Origin: Papaver somniferum
Lineage: Eukaryota; Streptophyta; Magnoliopsida; Ranunculales; Papaveraceae
Length of the DNA: 64,000 nucleotides
Reading direction: 5' to 3'
NCBI RefSeq assembly: GCF_003573695.1
Contig: NC_039359.1
Location: 117,435,849 to 117,499,848 of the forward strand
Shown: positions 1-12,124 of the stretch, in pieces
How positions within the stretch are numbered: the stretch's first letter is position 1
Layout of the letters: each line of letters opens with the position of its first letter
Notes under the pieces: generated by a model
What the model saw: the letters and a program-made list of their open reading frames with translations, nothing else
Told to the model about the DNA's origin: nothing
The model's database searches: none
Translations under genes and position numbers: made by a program

Positions 1-1396
1 CAAAATAACAGTAATCTCAGGAAAAGAGGTATCCAACCCACCATAAAGCCCTAATCCGATGTCACATAGGAAAATACCATTTAAGAAACCTACACAAATC
101 ACTAACCTTAGAGAATCTTATGTAAAAATATTGGTATGTGCTCTAGTTGGAGCAGTAACAATTTCAGTAGTTTTCAGACCTTTCTTCATGTTGAGTAGCA
201 TGCGGAACAAAACTGATAGAGGCACGTATTAGATACGTTGTCCTAAAGACAACATCGCCTGCTACTCCTCTAAATAGAGAGATGCTACAGATTTATTGGC
301 AAGTTTCCTACAGGATACAACTATGTTTAGCATTCCTCATTGTAGCATACAATCCTCTACTCTTTTTTTCAACTAAAAAACAGAGAAGTTAATGTTGAGT
401 TGTTTCTCTTTCAAAAACATGAAGCAAAACTTAGTTTTTTTGGATAACAAAATAAAAGAACAAGAATATATATATATGTCTCTTTTCTACTCGTTTTAGT
501 TCCTTCTCATCTCTTAAAAAATGTAACACTTTTTTTAGAGTGTTTTTAAAACGTCAAAAACAAGAAGGAATCTTGCATGTGAAAAAGAAAACGAATTAGA
601 AAGAGGAGGAAGTTTTTTATTTTTGTCTTTCTCTCTCTCTTTGAACCCATTCAAAACATTATGCTCTTGTAGCGTTTTTAGACAAGATTTTCTTACGAAG
701 AATTATTCTCACGTCAAGCAAGAAAAGACACAAATTTTTTTGTCTTTTAAAAACCGGTGTTGTTATCCTATATACCAGGATATAGGTTAAGGATTAATGA
801 TTAACTTCTTTTTGCATTGGGATTAACAGTTTTTCTCGATATTATAAGAATCTCAGCAAAATAAATATATTCGATTAAAGTGTAAAAAAATTCCTTAACT
901 ACCCCTTATTAACAGTAATTTGGTTTAAGTATTTTCTCCCCACGTAATATTCACCTTCCAATCCACTGTTTCTTCTCCTTCGCAAGAGTAAACAGAAATA
1001 AGTTTTTTTTTCATAAGTTTTTTTTTTCCCTGCATAGTTCTCGAAATTATATTATTTATAGGGTTTGTGAAGTAGTTTTTCGTAGGATTTTACACTTAAT
1101 TGAGACAAAAAGTTCATTCTATCTATGGATTTTTTTAAGGATCTAATTCTACAATTGATAGAAGAAAACCAATCGTCAAGATATAACAGAAATCTGATGA
1201 TATTCATGATTTTGTTAGCGTTAATGATGCGGCTTCTGTAAGCATCGAATTCAACAGTAACAAAAGTAAACATGAGATTTATGTACGAACAATAGTTTGA
1301 AATCGTTGAAATATGTTACGGATCTTATATCAACCAAGTTTTTCTTTGGAGAGTTGGAACTTGGATTAGATCAGGCCATTAGTGTATATCAACAAA
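1..1396. other. Gene-free AT-rich stretch
   Basis: I see no coding region, RNA gene or element boundary here. The sequence is AT-rich with T-runs and (TA)n-like patches around 470, typical of plant intergenic DNA. The short open frames lack any recognisable domain. Confidence 0.5.
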
Positions 1397-3905
1397 CTTT
1401 TTTATTTTTTTTTATTTTTGAAGGGGAAAAGGGCTCCAAAAAGCCCATTTATTAAACTACCTCAGTAGTTGAGGTTTCAAAGGATACAAGAGGTTGGAGA
1501 ATTAGCATTCCACCAACCATGTACATTGTCGTGCATTGCATATTGGTATAAAGAATAAGCCAAACTATTTGCACTTTTTGGAACAGAAGTAAACTTTACA
1601 TCAACAAAGTTCGTAACAACATCTTTAATCTGTCGAATAACAAAATTGATGCTCCATGGGATGTTCCTAGTGTCACCTAAAACAACATCTGTGACGTTAG
1701 TAGCATCGCCTTCTATGATGATGTTGTTGAAATTGAAAAAGCGGGGTCTAACAACCACACCCAATAATTCGTTTGGCAATCTGTATGGACTAACTCCAAT
1801 ATTAAGATACTTTCAAGAGAAACAACTAGACAATCAGACTCAATCTTAAGAAAAGTACATCAAAGAATTATATCTCAATTTCTCAATTCAATCCGCAATC
1901 AAACAAATAGTAATTTGCGAGCCCAATTGAATATAAGAAATAACTTGGACGGTATCAAAAACCAATATCCAAGTGTCAATCAATTTAATCAACAACCAAG
2001 GGTTGGATTCCCAATTGATTGAACTTACGCACAACCTATGATATTTCAATTATAAAGATAAACAATATAATGCGGAAAAGAAATAACACAGACACCAGAA
2101 ATTTTGTTAACAAGGAAACCGCAAATGCAGAAAAACCCCGGGACATAGTCCAGAATAAACACACACTGATTATAAGCTATTACACCAAATTCCTACTACC
2201 TATTCGGACTAGATGTAATACCTTCTTCAGTACAAATAGAACTCCTAGCACAAAACCGATTGTCTTTAGGAATTCTTCTCGTTAATCTTCTAGCAGAACC
2301 CAAGGTTCTCTTTAGAAGATACAACAACACGATTGATACGATTCGATATTTTGTTTGCACAAAACACCGGTTTTATTTCCCTTTAGATGTGAATCAAGGT
2401 TTTGGAAATCTTGTGTTTATTTTGATAAACAATTACAAGGTAAAAGTAATATCAAAACAAACGTGTAGATTAGGGATTATTATACTCTTCAATAAAGGAA
2501 GAGAAACCTAATTATTCTACCACAAGAACAACTAGAATAAATCTAGAGATATCTTGTTTAAAACTTCTCAAGGATTTTTATGAGATGTCTCAATAGAAGT
2601 TTTTCTTTCTAGTCTCCGATTTCGACTAACAAGTGTTGGTATACGATCGGAAACTGAAATCTATCAAAACCTAGGGTTTATGATCAACAACTTTTGAATG
2701 GTTTTATATCAGAAGAGAAAACCTTAGAATAGACAAGAGGTGAAAAACCTAGATTACAAGTTGTATAATCAATCACGATGATTAATCCAACTCGGCTTTG
2801 CGATCCCCAATACAAAGACTTTTATCTCAATCTTGTTCACGAAGAACAGAAGACATGGAAAACAACCTATGAAGCTTACACCAATTTTCCAAAGGGGATA
2901 AAAACGTGTAGCATTCACGAACTCTATATTTATAGTGAAACATAGCTTGAAAACTAAGCAAAGACATTTTACTTTTTCAAGACTTTCCTAATTTTGGGAG
3001 TCTTTCCTAAGTTACAACTCTTACCAAAATAATTAATTAGCAAATATTGTATTTATGCGAATAAATCACATGTTAACTTAGGCAGGAATTTAAAGTTATC
3101 ACAAACACTTTAATATGGTAATCAAATATGTTTGGTTTGATAGCCATCTTGCCTAGATAAGGAAACATCACCAACTTGACCAAAAATGCCTTTTAGTCAC
3201 GTAATTGGGCCCAAGTCCATGAACTATTACAAACAACCCATGGATTGTTTCCTACTAACGAACTTTAATAAATCACTCATAACTTCATCGTTATAACTCG
3301 GAATTGAGTGATTCTTGTCTCGTTGGATTCGTAAGCTCATTCACTATAACATGAGATTCTTTATATGGATTAAGGTTATTGTCTCCAAGGTCATGAATCA
3401 AATAACCTCAAGCATATGTACAAAAATGTACATTTACCGTCATTGGAATTGTTCCATAGAGTGAGCATTTATCTTGATAGATTAGAAAGGTAGAATTGCA
3501 CAAGAATACAAATGAAATCAATCACATACTTCATTTGATTCAGTATTTAATTTGATTTAGAAAGGTAGAAATGAATTTATCTTGATAGATTGGAATTGTT
3601 TCTTCGTTGATGAAGTACTTGTTGATGTCTTCTTGTAGTATTTAATCTTCAAACTTCATCCTTTAAGGATAGCTTCGACTCAACTTCTTAGACCTAATCT
3701 AGTCCGAAACTATCTTTAGTATGCTAAATCAAGAATGCATTTTGGCAACTAAAATTGAAAACTAACTTGACATATCAATGCTAGTGGGTTCAACCGAGCA
3801 GTGTTCTAAGAGAAATTAAATCTTCTTCCCAGCTCCAACCCTAATCTGCGGGCTATAGATTCTACCAATAGAGAAGAAGTAGCATCGAACAAACTATTTT
3901 ATTCA
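1397..3905 (-). pseudogene. L1-type LINE 3' end (RNase H-like domain), split by a solo LTR
   Basis: On the minus strand the frame open at 1477-1728 continues, after removal of the LTR at 1734-3811, into about 3812-3900. Together they encode part of an RVT_3-type RNase H domain as found at the C terminus of plant L1 ORF2. Visible pieces are DATSSLLVES, then IIIEGDA (the E-G/S-D motif of the fold), then SVPKSANSLAYSL near the end. Downstream of the stop a short 3' UTR leads to an A-rich tail (minus strand, 1398-1419), as expected of a LINE. Nothing upstream of the RNase H part is recognisable, so the copy is 5'-truncated. A host RVT_3 gene fragment is the alternative, but the A-tail favours a LINE. 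Confidence 0.6.
1734..3811 (-). mobile_element. SIRE-like (Ty1/copia) solo LTR, short form
   Basis: This 2078-bp segment is flanked by the 5-bp TSD GAAAT (1729-1733 and 3812-3816). On the minus strand it starts TCTTAGAACACTGCTCGG, a variant of the TGTTAGAGCACTGCTCGG start of the related LTRs here, and ends CTTTTTCA. It keeps a TATA box (minus strand, about 2922-2936) and the R/U5 block that reads GCGGTTTCC..TTAACA on the minus strand near 2110. No internal domain is attached, so this is a solo LTR left by LTR-LTR recombination. Confidence 0.8.
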
Positions 3906-4520
3906 ATGGATGTTTAAAGGGTCTCAGTTCACCTGTTAGAAACTGGTCCCACCATCATAAATGCATTAATTTTATATTTTAGAAATTCAAAGGTAATAAC
4001 GGAATATCACAGCTAATCACTATAATCGATATTATAGACTCATTGCAAACAGTCCCGATAAAAATTCATAAAATCAATACTAATCTATAATTATTTACTA
4101 TTCCCTAACCTCAATATGGGTATATAAGTTAATAACACCCTTTAAAAACAGAAAAAGAGGTGAAAGAGAATATATTCTTCTCGAGTACTGATATTGTTGT
4201 AAACAAAAAATTCTCACGCGAAACAAAGTTCCAAAATTTTGTCAATTAAGAGATAAGTCAGTAATAAAACAAGTCTTCACGAATGGATGGCAAAACACAC
4301 AGTAGGAAAACATGTACAAAATTTTTGTTTGTAAACTCGTGTCAAAGGGACTCATTAAACATTCACTTAAAAACCAAGTAGGGAGCAAAAGGTTCCGAGA
4401 TCAAACCAGATTTAATGTTTTAGTTGTTTAAAACCAAATTGTTTTTCCAACAGAAAACCCTAAGAACAAGATGTTTCACAGAGACAACATCTCTGTTTTT
4501 TACCCTTTCATATCTAAGCC
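3906..4520. other. Gene-free stretch
   Basis: AT-rich sequence between the L1 remnant and the small ORF. No domain, RNA gene or repeat boundary was recognised. Confidence 0.4.
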
Positions 4521-4862
4521 TCAGAATAACCAACGAAAAGCAAAAAAAAAACTGTGAAAACATGAACTATTACTGAAACATTTTTGAAGATAAGGATGTA
4601 GTGAAAGTATAAAGATAAGGTATGTAGTGAAAGTACCGAATCCAATGTCAACCGCTATCATGTAGAAGATGAAAAATAGGTTGCAGAGGTTTTTGGAGAT
4701 GTACTGAATTCTTTTCACTTTCTGAGAGATACTGACTGGAGCTGCATGCTCTTGTGCCATCAGATCATCCAATTCCATGTATGTTGATTGATCTTCCACT
4801 TTCATATATTTGTTGCAAATATTATTTCTGAGATCAGTAAACATGTTTTTAAGGGTCGCCAT
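4521..4862 (-). CDS. Small hypothetical membrane protein (possible first exon)
   Basis: A 113-codon frame starts at an ATG in a good context (CCATGG at 4859-4864, read on the minus strand). A TATA-like ATATATAGAG lies about 130 bp upstream (near 4992-5003), with a purine-rich leader between. The N-terminal half is soluble and charged (MATLKNMFTDLRNN.., ..YMELDDLMAQEH..). The second half has two hydrophobic stretches, around NLFFIFYMIAVDIGFG and TYLIFILSL. A possible splice donor (GTACTTTC) lies near 4635, so the true exon may end there. I do not recognise a family. A short direct repeat (AAGGxATGTAGTGAAAGTA, twice at about 4592-4640) lies in the 3' half. It may be a real small gene, a first exon or chance. 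Confidence 0.35.
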   Translation of the reverse strand: MATLKNMFTDLRNNICNKYMKVEDQSTYMELDDLMAQEHAAPVSISQKVKRIQYISKNLCNLFFIFYMIAVDIGFGTFTTYLIFILSLHPYLQKCFSNSSCFHSFFFAFRWLF

Positions 4863-5412
4863 GGAGAAAAATGTTAGGGTTAGTTTTTGTTTCTGAAATC
4901 CAGTAGTAGAGTAGAGAAAAAGAGAAAGACATAAAAGAATTTTTAGGATTTTTTGTTTATTTTGAAGGAAAACGAATGGGTGGGGATATTCTCTATATAT
5001 TGGAAGTAAAAAATAATTGACGTGTAGGGTTTTGTTGGGTTGTTACTAACGTGAACTGCTGAGCGTCCCAACCGTCAACCAACACGCCAAAGAACATAAT
5101 TTTAAAATATACAAAAGTAAAACCAAAAGAAGAAAAAAAACCCGATTCAGAGAGGCGTTTATGGCGATTTGATAAACTTTGGGAAAAAAGATAGTGGTGC
5201 AAGTTCTATATTCTTCCTCTTTGCATAACTGTTTTTTATGAAATTATTTTTTTCCTAATTTTCCTAAATTTTATCTCCTAATCTTCCTCTCATAATTTTC
5301 AGATATATCGAGGAAATTTAGGAAACATTAATTATTCTGTTTCCTTTCAAATAAAAATATTGTGTTTATGCAATATTAGGTTTAGGTTTTTGTTTTTTCT
5401 TATTTAATTTAA

Positions 5413-5671
5413 ATGGATATTACATGTCATGTGTTCTTTCATTACACTTATACAACGATTTATCAGCCGTTGGGGCACTTTAATGGGATTTGGTCATATA
5501 ATCAGAATATGAAATTATTGCAGCAGATTTTTTCTTCAGAACTTGTCTCAAGAATATCAACTTTCCAAATCAATGGAAGGAAGAATAGAGAAGATATGTC
5601 ATGTTGGACGAATTTTTTTTTGGTTTTTCATGAAGATTATTCAGGATTTTTTGGTAAAACAAATGGGGTAC
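5413..5671 (+). pseudogene. L1-type LINE remnant, left part
   Basis: This left half of an RNase H-like region (..NFFLVFHEDYSGFFGKTNG) is interrupted at 5671 by a SIRE-like LTR. The right half resumes at 14414. The two frames differ by one base once the GGTAC duplication is allowed for, so the ORF was already decayed or later lost a base. Confidence 0.5.
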
Positions 5672-8021
5672 TGTTAGAGCATTGCTCGGTCGAACTCGGA
5701 TGCGTTGCTATCTCAAGTATGTTTGTCATTGTTAGTGATCAAAACTATAAGTCTTGATTTCTAGCCTATATATCTAAAGGTCTCGGACTAGGATAAAAAG
5801 TGTAGTTGAGCTCAAGACTCCATGACAATCATCATACAAGACGAAGGACTACTCAAGGAACCGGTGGATCTTCATCAACTAAAAGGTATGTGGAGACTTG
5901 AACTTATCTGTCACTCAAAAGTATATCTACTCTATCTCCTACTCTTGAGATAAAAGTCGTTTTGATATATAGACTTTCATTATACACATTTGCTATTTCG
6001 AGCCAAGTGTAACTCGCCCATATATTTCTCGAAATATGTGTTGGTAAGCTTTCGCTTTTGCCAAATTCATCTTTACCTAGTGACGAATGTCATGTTATGT
6101 TTCAATCACTTTAGAAATTTCTCTGACGAAAAATGGTCTGTGAATAACGGCTATATAACGTCCTCTGAGAATGTTTCAATGATTGAAATGAGAGTTTAGA
6201 TTACATAACCATTGGTAGGATGTAAGCATTGTTATGGAAACACATATATGTATAAGTCCTTATTCCTTGAACCAAAGTTTGAGAACTTTGTTGATCAAGA
6301 GAAACGGAATGTGGCGTGAGCCAAGTCCGCGAACTCGCGGAAGTTCTCGACCCGAGAATTTCTGCCGGAGTTTGTGAACTCCTTCCGTGAGCTTAAGTCC
6401 GTGAACCCAGTCCGCGAACTTGAGCAAGTTATATCTAAAATCGGTTGTTCTTGAACTCATGTTTATATAAACTAAGGAATGCTTTTGCAAACTGTGGCTA
6501 TAAAGTTCATGAACCGATTCGAGTGAATCAAACCGTTTTTGCTTTGATTGTGTCTTGTGTAGTTACATAAGATCTAAGCAATTGGACAACTCTCTAACTA
6601 TTTCATTTGAGTCATTTGAACTAGTTATGGTGAAGAAGAATATGGTGGATATGAAAGTGATCATATGGATAACCATTTGGTTAACTATTGTTGAACCAAC
6701 AAATGTTAATGTTTGGGAACGCCTACATAAACCCAGAATTGGACATTTCATTTATGTGTAACAAGCTAAGTTTTCGATCCAACGGTTGAGAAATATTAGC
6801 TTGAATCTAATCAGGTTTTATCTAACGGTGAATATTGAATGCTTTGTTACCAAGCTAACATTGATTGCAAACCATGATTTGAAAGACTATATAAAGGAGA
6901 ACTCTAACAACTGAGAAACCTAATCCCCACACCTTATGTGTGATACTAGTTGCATAGCTACAGTCGATTCTCCTTCAACCTTTGGTTTATTCTTCTAAAA
7001 CCAGGTTAACGACTTAAAGACTTCATTGGGATTGTGAAGCCAGACCGATACTATTCTTATTGTAGTTGTGTGATCTGATCTTGCATCTTCTATCGTTACG
7101 AGTACAATTGTAATAATTGGCTCGAGATTTATATCTCCGATAGGCAAGATAGAAAAGTAATCACAAACACTTCGTCTCATCGTTTGTGATTCCACAATAT
7201 CTTTTTTCACTGCGTCGATTAGGATTATTGTGAGGTGATTGATAATACTAGGCTGTTCTTTGGGAATATAAGTCCGGTTTATCAATTGGTTCATGTTCAC
7301 CTTGATTTATCAAAAGACGAAAGAAAAATCGTAGGTATATTCGTGGGAGACGGATTTATCTATTACCGTAGACTTTTCTGTGTGATACAGATTTGTTTAT
7401 TAAAGTATTCGACTTTGGGTCGTAGCAACTCTTAGTTGTGGGTGAGATCAGCTAAGGGAATCAGGTACATAGCATCCTGCTGGGATCAGATATGTAGGAG
7501 CATAACTGTACCTTGGATCAATGTGAGATTGATTGGGGTTCAACTACAGTCCAGACCGAAGTTAGTTTGGAGTAGGCTAGTGTCTGTAGTGGCTTAATAC
7601 AGTGTGTGTTCAATATGGACTAGGTCCCGGGGTTTTTCTGCATTTGCGGTTTCCTCGTTAACAAAACTCTGGTGTTTGTGTTATTTCTTTTCCGCATTAT
7701 ATTTTGTTATATAATTGAAATATCACAGGTTGTGCGTTGTTCAATCAATTAGAATATCCGACATTTTGGTTGTTGTTTTAAATTGATTGACACTTGGATA
7801 TTGGTCTTTGGTACCATCCAAGTTATCTCTCTAGTATTTGATAAAGACTCGCAGATTTCAATTTGCTTGAGTATATATCAAATCAAGAAATTGAGATATA
7901 AACTCTTTGATATACTTTTTATCTAGATTGAGTCTGACTGTCTAGTTGATTCTCTAGAAAGTATATTGGAGTTTGTCCATACAGATTGCTAAGCGAAATA
8001 TTGGGTGTGGTTGTTGTACCC
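5672..8021 (+). mobile_element. SIRE-like (Ty1/copia) solo LTR, left part
   Basis: Starts TGTTAGAGCATTGCTCGG and, after a 6.4-kb nested insertion, ends CACTTTTTCA at 14403-14413, giving an LTR of about 2361 bp. The TSD is GGTAC (5667-5671 and 14414-14418). A TATA box (CTATATAAAG, 6887-6896) and the R/U5 block (GGTCCCGGGGTTTTTCTGC near 7625) are present. It aligns along its length with the 3' LTR at 29271-31758. No internal domain is attached on either side, so it is a solo LTR in an L1 remnant. Confidence 0.85.
6310..6428 (+). repeat. U3 array of AGTCCGCGAACT units
   Basis: Several degenerate copies of a 12-16 bp word (AGTCCGCGAACT, with partly reversed copies such as CGCGGAAGTTC) lie about 640-755 bp from the LTR start. 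The words contain short dyads (CGCG). At the matching place the LTR at 29271 carries a different array. Confidence 0.6.
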
Positions 8022-9503
8022 TGATGTAGTTTTTCAAGTGGTAAATAAAGTTCGTTCAACTCGGACTTGTGTAGACTTGATTCTAGACTTAAATTATAAT
8101 TCTAATAAATATATACAAAAATATGGTAGCAGTATCAGGAGAAACTGGGACTTCGGATTCCACCAAACTCACAACATAAGGTTCAAATATTAATTCGTTT
8201 AACAATTATAGATCAATAAAGACATGGACTCTTATTTTTGCCAAGGTAGATTCTCAAAATTTTATTTGTAAATCCTAAGCATGGGACATCAAAACATCTA
8301 AGCAAGCATGACCCATCAAACGAGATGACAACTAATTAATCAAAATCATAATTCAATTTTAATTAGTGCAAAAGTCATATAAGAATTAAATATAATTACC
8401 CAAGTATGATATTAGGCTTCCTCCGTCATCCCAGTGTTGGGGTTTAGCTCTTCATGGTGAAAACACGCTCAAAATAATATCTCATGGCTCAAAAGGTGTT
8501 TTTATTGAAGGTATGTGAGAAAAGAATGAAAGTAGCTTAATCGTAACAGCTATAATTGTTATAGATCGAGTGTTACAAGGAATTGTTGCAAACTGAAGAT
8601 AATTGTTACTAATGGACTGTTACAGGATTTGAAATTTAAGACCCTAAAAAACGACTGTCCTTTACATCCTTATGTTCTTCGTGTTCTTCTTCAGCAGCAG
8701 CAGAACTCGACTTCCTGCAACTTCGATTTCTTGACTCTGTGGTGTTCTAAACTTCCACAAACTGTTCCAATAACTTCGTCCTCTTCCCTGGGACTCGAAC
8801 ACACCTTTTATACTACTCAGAAACCTAAAAATAACGATTAATTCTCTCTTTTTCTTTTCATGCAAGCCACGACAATAATCTTCTCTGCCGATTTCCTTAA
8901 GCGTTTCTAAGACTTCCAAATCATCCGAAACTCTTCCTTAGATAGAAATTCACCTTAGGAAACAATATCAAGCCTTTAGTCTCCCTGGAATTCCTAAAAT
9001 AATTCCACAAAGTTTTCGTGCAAAACTCAAACTCTGTTTCCTTTTTCCGGATTATCCAGCCCAATTTGATCGATTCCAGCGCACATACCAAGCCTGTTAT
9101 GCTCAATCACGTCCATCCCAACAAATTTCAGCGATTGAATCTCTCTAAAACACCTTCGAAATCCAACCCAAAGTTTGGTTCTTTGCTGGATATTTTTCCC
9201 GCCAAAATTTCATTTGAATTTGAGAAGAAAGTGACCTCCCCCTATCCTATGCTGGTCTCCCTTTAGCAGATGCCTGGAAAATGGGTCACCCCTTAATAAT
9301 TAGGTTACCCCTTATCCAAAGTGAGAGTCTGTATAGTAATTTTCTCCCACGAGCGCAAAAACTACTTTTTTAGCCAATTTCGCCGCAAAAGCTTATTTCT
9401 CCAAAAATACCTACAGGAACATAAAAATCCATAATAAATATAAAATCGAGCACTAATAATATATACAATTGAGATTATATAAGACACAAAAATGTGCCCA
9501 TCA
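8022..9503 (-). repeat. 3' LTR of the LARD-like element
   Basis: This 1482-bp direct repeat of 12926-14397 ends at 9503, next to the PPT. The copies differ by scattered substitutions and small indels, so the insertion is not brand new. Confidence 0.85.
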
Positions 9504-9518
9504 AATACCCCCAAACTT
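9504..9518 (-). other. Polypurine tract
   Basis: On the minus strand the sequence AAGTTTGGGGGTATT lies immediately before the 3' LTR start. This is the expected plus-strand primer position. Confidence 0.75.
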
Positions 9519-10747
9519 ATTATTTGCTAGTCCTCGAGCAAATCAAATAGAAAATAAAATCCTAACTCACTGTCGCAGGCATCGTCGATTGCATTTAGCG
9601 TATGCAATAAGCCTTTAAAACCCTAGGTGGCCCTAGTGGCCGAGTTATAGTCTCGGGAGGGCTTACGAGAGATATACCCACAAAATCTTTACTCCAGACC
9701 CTAACTATCTACGCAGAACCTTGGAAATCACTAAAGAATCTCCTTGGTTGGCATACTTATTGACTACAGGAAGAAATACCCTGATGCGAAATTCCAATTG
9801 TTGTACACGAGTTTGCACTCAAGCATACTAAAATTCATATAAAGTGACAGAGCTCTACTCAGATAGTTGCCCTATGGACATCAATATTCTGAGTCAAACC
9901 AATCACATGGATAGATTAAGAGATGGATATAGAAAAACGTAGATGGTTTTGATGTTTACTAAGTGAACGGCGGTTCCCATATCTGTCTGAAGGCCTCTGC
10001 CAAAATGAACCTATCCTAATGGATTGAGGTACTAGTCTGACTAATATCAACACACTGGCATATACGAGGGTACCAGTGGTCGATAACCTAACTCTAGGTC
10101 AACACAACTGGCATATACAAGGGTACCAGTGGTCGACTTTATTGAATTTATTCCATTTGGTCAAATGGTCTGGTCTCAATTTTTTTTTTTTTTCAATTTT
10201 TTTTCTTTCTTTTTCAACTTTTTTTTTTCATGGTATCTTAATCACTCTAATTCACCCTAGCATTGGTAACAACTTGAATCGTGAGCCCCACCAAATCTTA
10301 GAAACATATTTAAAAAGAAAAATAAAAACAGAAGTGAAAAGGACTCAACGAGATATGGTGAAACTATCATGTTATTCCTAACAACTGAGCTCTGTGCTTT
10401 TATGAATAGACTCTTTAGATGTTGCCATCTAATCAGATTGGTTCCTCAACTCCTACAACCAAAATGCTTCCATCCACTTAGATTAGTTAGTGCGATCCTT
10501 AATATGCATAAATTTCTAGGCTCTGGAGTTTATTAATGCAATTAAAAAGTTTCTCCCATACCCCCAAACTTAAATCTAACATTGTCCTCAATGTTCTAAA
10601 GATAAAATTAAAAGCATGAACAAGGAGAAACTGTTACCATTTGAAGCAAAAGAGATAAGGAAAGATATTCCCGTGTTGCATGAGATTGGGTTACCTCCCA
10701 AGAAGTTCTAAGTTTAACGTCTTCAGCCAGACATAAGAAAGGATTAA
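9519..10747. other. Non-coding internal part of the LARD-like element
   Basis: There is no ORF with a recognisable domain. A short tandem duplication around GGCATATAYRAGGGTACCAGTGGTCGA occurs twice at 10048-10136, next to a T-rich run at 10180-10230. Confidence 0.5.
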
Positions 10748-12124
10748 TCACCTCGTATCATAAAGTAATAGCCGAAATATCCGTGGGTCATCAAAACCAA
10801 ATAGAGTTATCACAAGTAAAAGGAATCTGCAACATGCCAAGAAAATTAACAAATAAAGCGCACCCTTGTCTAGTTTCCTGTTTAAGACAACTACATCTAG
10901 TTGTGGTTCAGGTTCAGGCTCTATGAAAGGGTCTAGATAAAATATTTTCATGCGCTGGAATTCCTCAAAGCTAAGGTCCGGTTCAGGTATTAGAGTCTGA
11001 AAAAACTCAAGTAAAAACTTAGAAGCACATAATAATAACCTGAATAATTGTGGATCCTTAAAGTCAATCAGTTTTGACTCACACAGCTGACCACAATGAG
11101 AGTGGTGGTATTCCTTAAACAAATGTGTCGATCCTAATCTCCTGAAGTAATTAGGTTTAGTCTCAAAACTTAATAATTGACACATATGAAATTTATACGT
11201 TCCCACAATTGGTCGAAAAATATTTGGTGGGAAAACAAAGTCAATCTGGATATCATAGCCTGGGTAAACCACATCAACCAGAGGATGGGCTTCTAACAAC
11301 TGAACTTCCTTATGGACATCACTAGGTTCAGGAAAACGTGTATGAAGATAATGTTGTAAAATGGTTGAGGCACATATGTCAAGTCCCAAGTGAGGGATCT
11401 TTCTAATAGTTAAAGCACATGGAGAATGATAATCACCCCCAAACATAGAGTTTCCAGTGTCTCTAGAAAGACTAGTCACAACTTCCCTAATTTCAAGGTC
11501 ATTAGATTCCTGAAAATGGTCAATTGATTCTTCTAAGTATGGTTTATCCTCACTCATCTCTATGAGTTCACTTTCTTTGTCTAAGACTAATGTTTCTAAA
11601 TCGCTAGACTCTAAAACAATATTCTCAGAAAAAACTCGTTCCTCTAAACCATTATTAGCTTCGTAATCAAAAGGAAATACTACATCGTCTAAAACGGGGG
11701 TATCTCTAGTCAAATCCTCGTCCTTTTGAATAGGTGAATAATTATTAAAATTATTTGGATTTGAACTAGAAACATTATCATTATTAAGCTCAACTGGAGT
11801 AACAAATTCCTGATCAATATGCCTACTTATTTCAAATTCTTCATCAACACTATCCTCATCATAATCATCATTATAATAACATGAAAATGGTTGAACCTCA
11901 TCTAAACAAGTAGTGTTACCAATTTTGTCCTCGTCATCTTGATTATGTGAATAACTATCTTCATTTTCAAAGTTACTATTGGAAACACTATATTGGAAAT
12001 TAAGAGCAGTTATGTTCTGGGCCTCTAACAAAATATTTTGAGTCGACTCACATGACTTCCTGATTGAATCTAGGAAAGAAAGTTCACTCGTTGCATTGCT
12101 TTCGTCCATAACTAAGTTATTCAT
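10748..12124 (-). CDS. Orphan acidic protein with C-terminal hydrophobic segment
   Basis: This is an unbroken 458-codon ORF and the only long frame in the element. Residues 1-225 are strongly acidic and Asn/Ser-rich (for example QDDEDK near 62, DDYDEDSVDEEFE near 86), so probably disordered. Residues about 226-400 look folded, with aromatic, Cys and Pro-rich stretches (HLGLDICAS at 245, YPGYDIQIDFVFPPNIFRP at 287). EPEPEP is at 402-407 and a hydrophobic, possibly membrane-spanning segment at about 421-441. The motif F-x-D-P-x-x-F-R-L-L-L occurs twice, at 355-365 and 444-454. Upstream the same frame is readable back to an ATG near 12363 with two nonsense codons, so the original protein was probably about 80 residues longer. 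I do not recognise the family and assign no function. Gag-like N-terminal derivation is possible. Confidence 0.6.
   Translation of the reverse strand: MNNLVMDESNATSELSFLDSIRKSCESTQNILLEAQNITALNFQYSVSNSNFENEDSYSHNQDDEDKIGNTTCLDEVQPFSCYYNDDYDEDSVDEEFEISRHIDQEFVTPVELNNDNVSSSNPNNFNNYSPIQKDEDLTRDTPVLDDVVFPFDYEANNGLEERVFSENIVLESSDLETLVLDKESELIEMSEDKPYLEESIDHFQESNDLEIREVVTSLSRDTGNSMFGGDYHSPCALTIRKIPHLGLDICASTILQHYLHTRFPEPSDVHKEVQLLEAHPLVDVVYPGYDIQIDFVFPPNIFRPIVGTYKFHMCQLLSFETKPNYFRRLGSTHLFKEYHHSHCGQLCESKLIDFKDPQLFRLLLCASKFLLEFFQTLIPEPDLSFEEFQRMKIFYLDPFIEPEPEPQLDVVVLNRKLDKGALYLLIFLACCRFLLLVITLFGFDDPRIFRLLLYDTR

Noticed and set aside
8629..9266. Frames of 60-85 codons repeated at 13566-14161 as a possible duplicated small gene
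   Set aside because: They fall at matching positions of the two LTRs, overlap on both strands and have no domain. They are LTR sequence.
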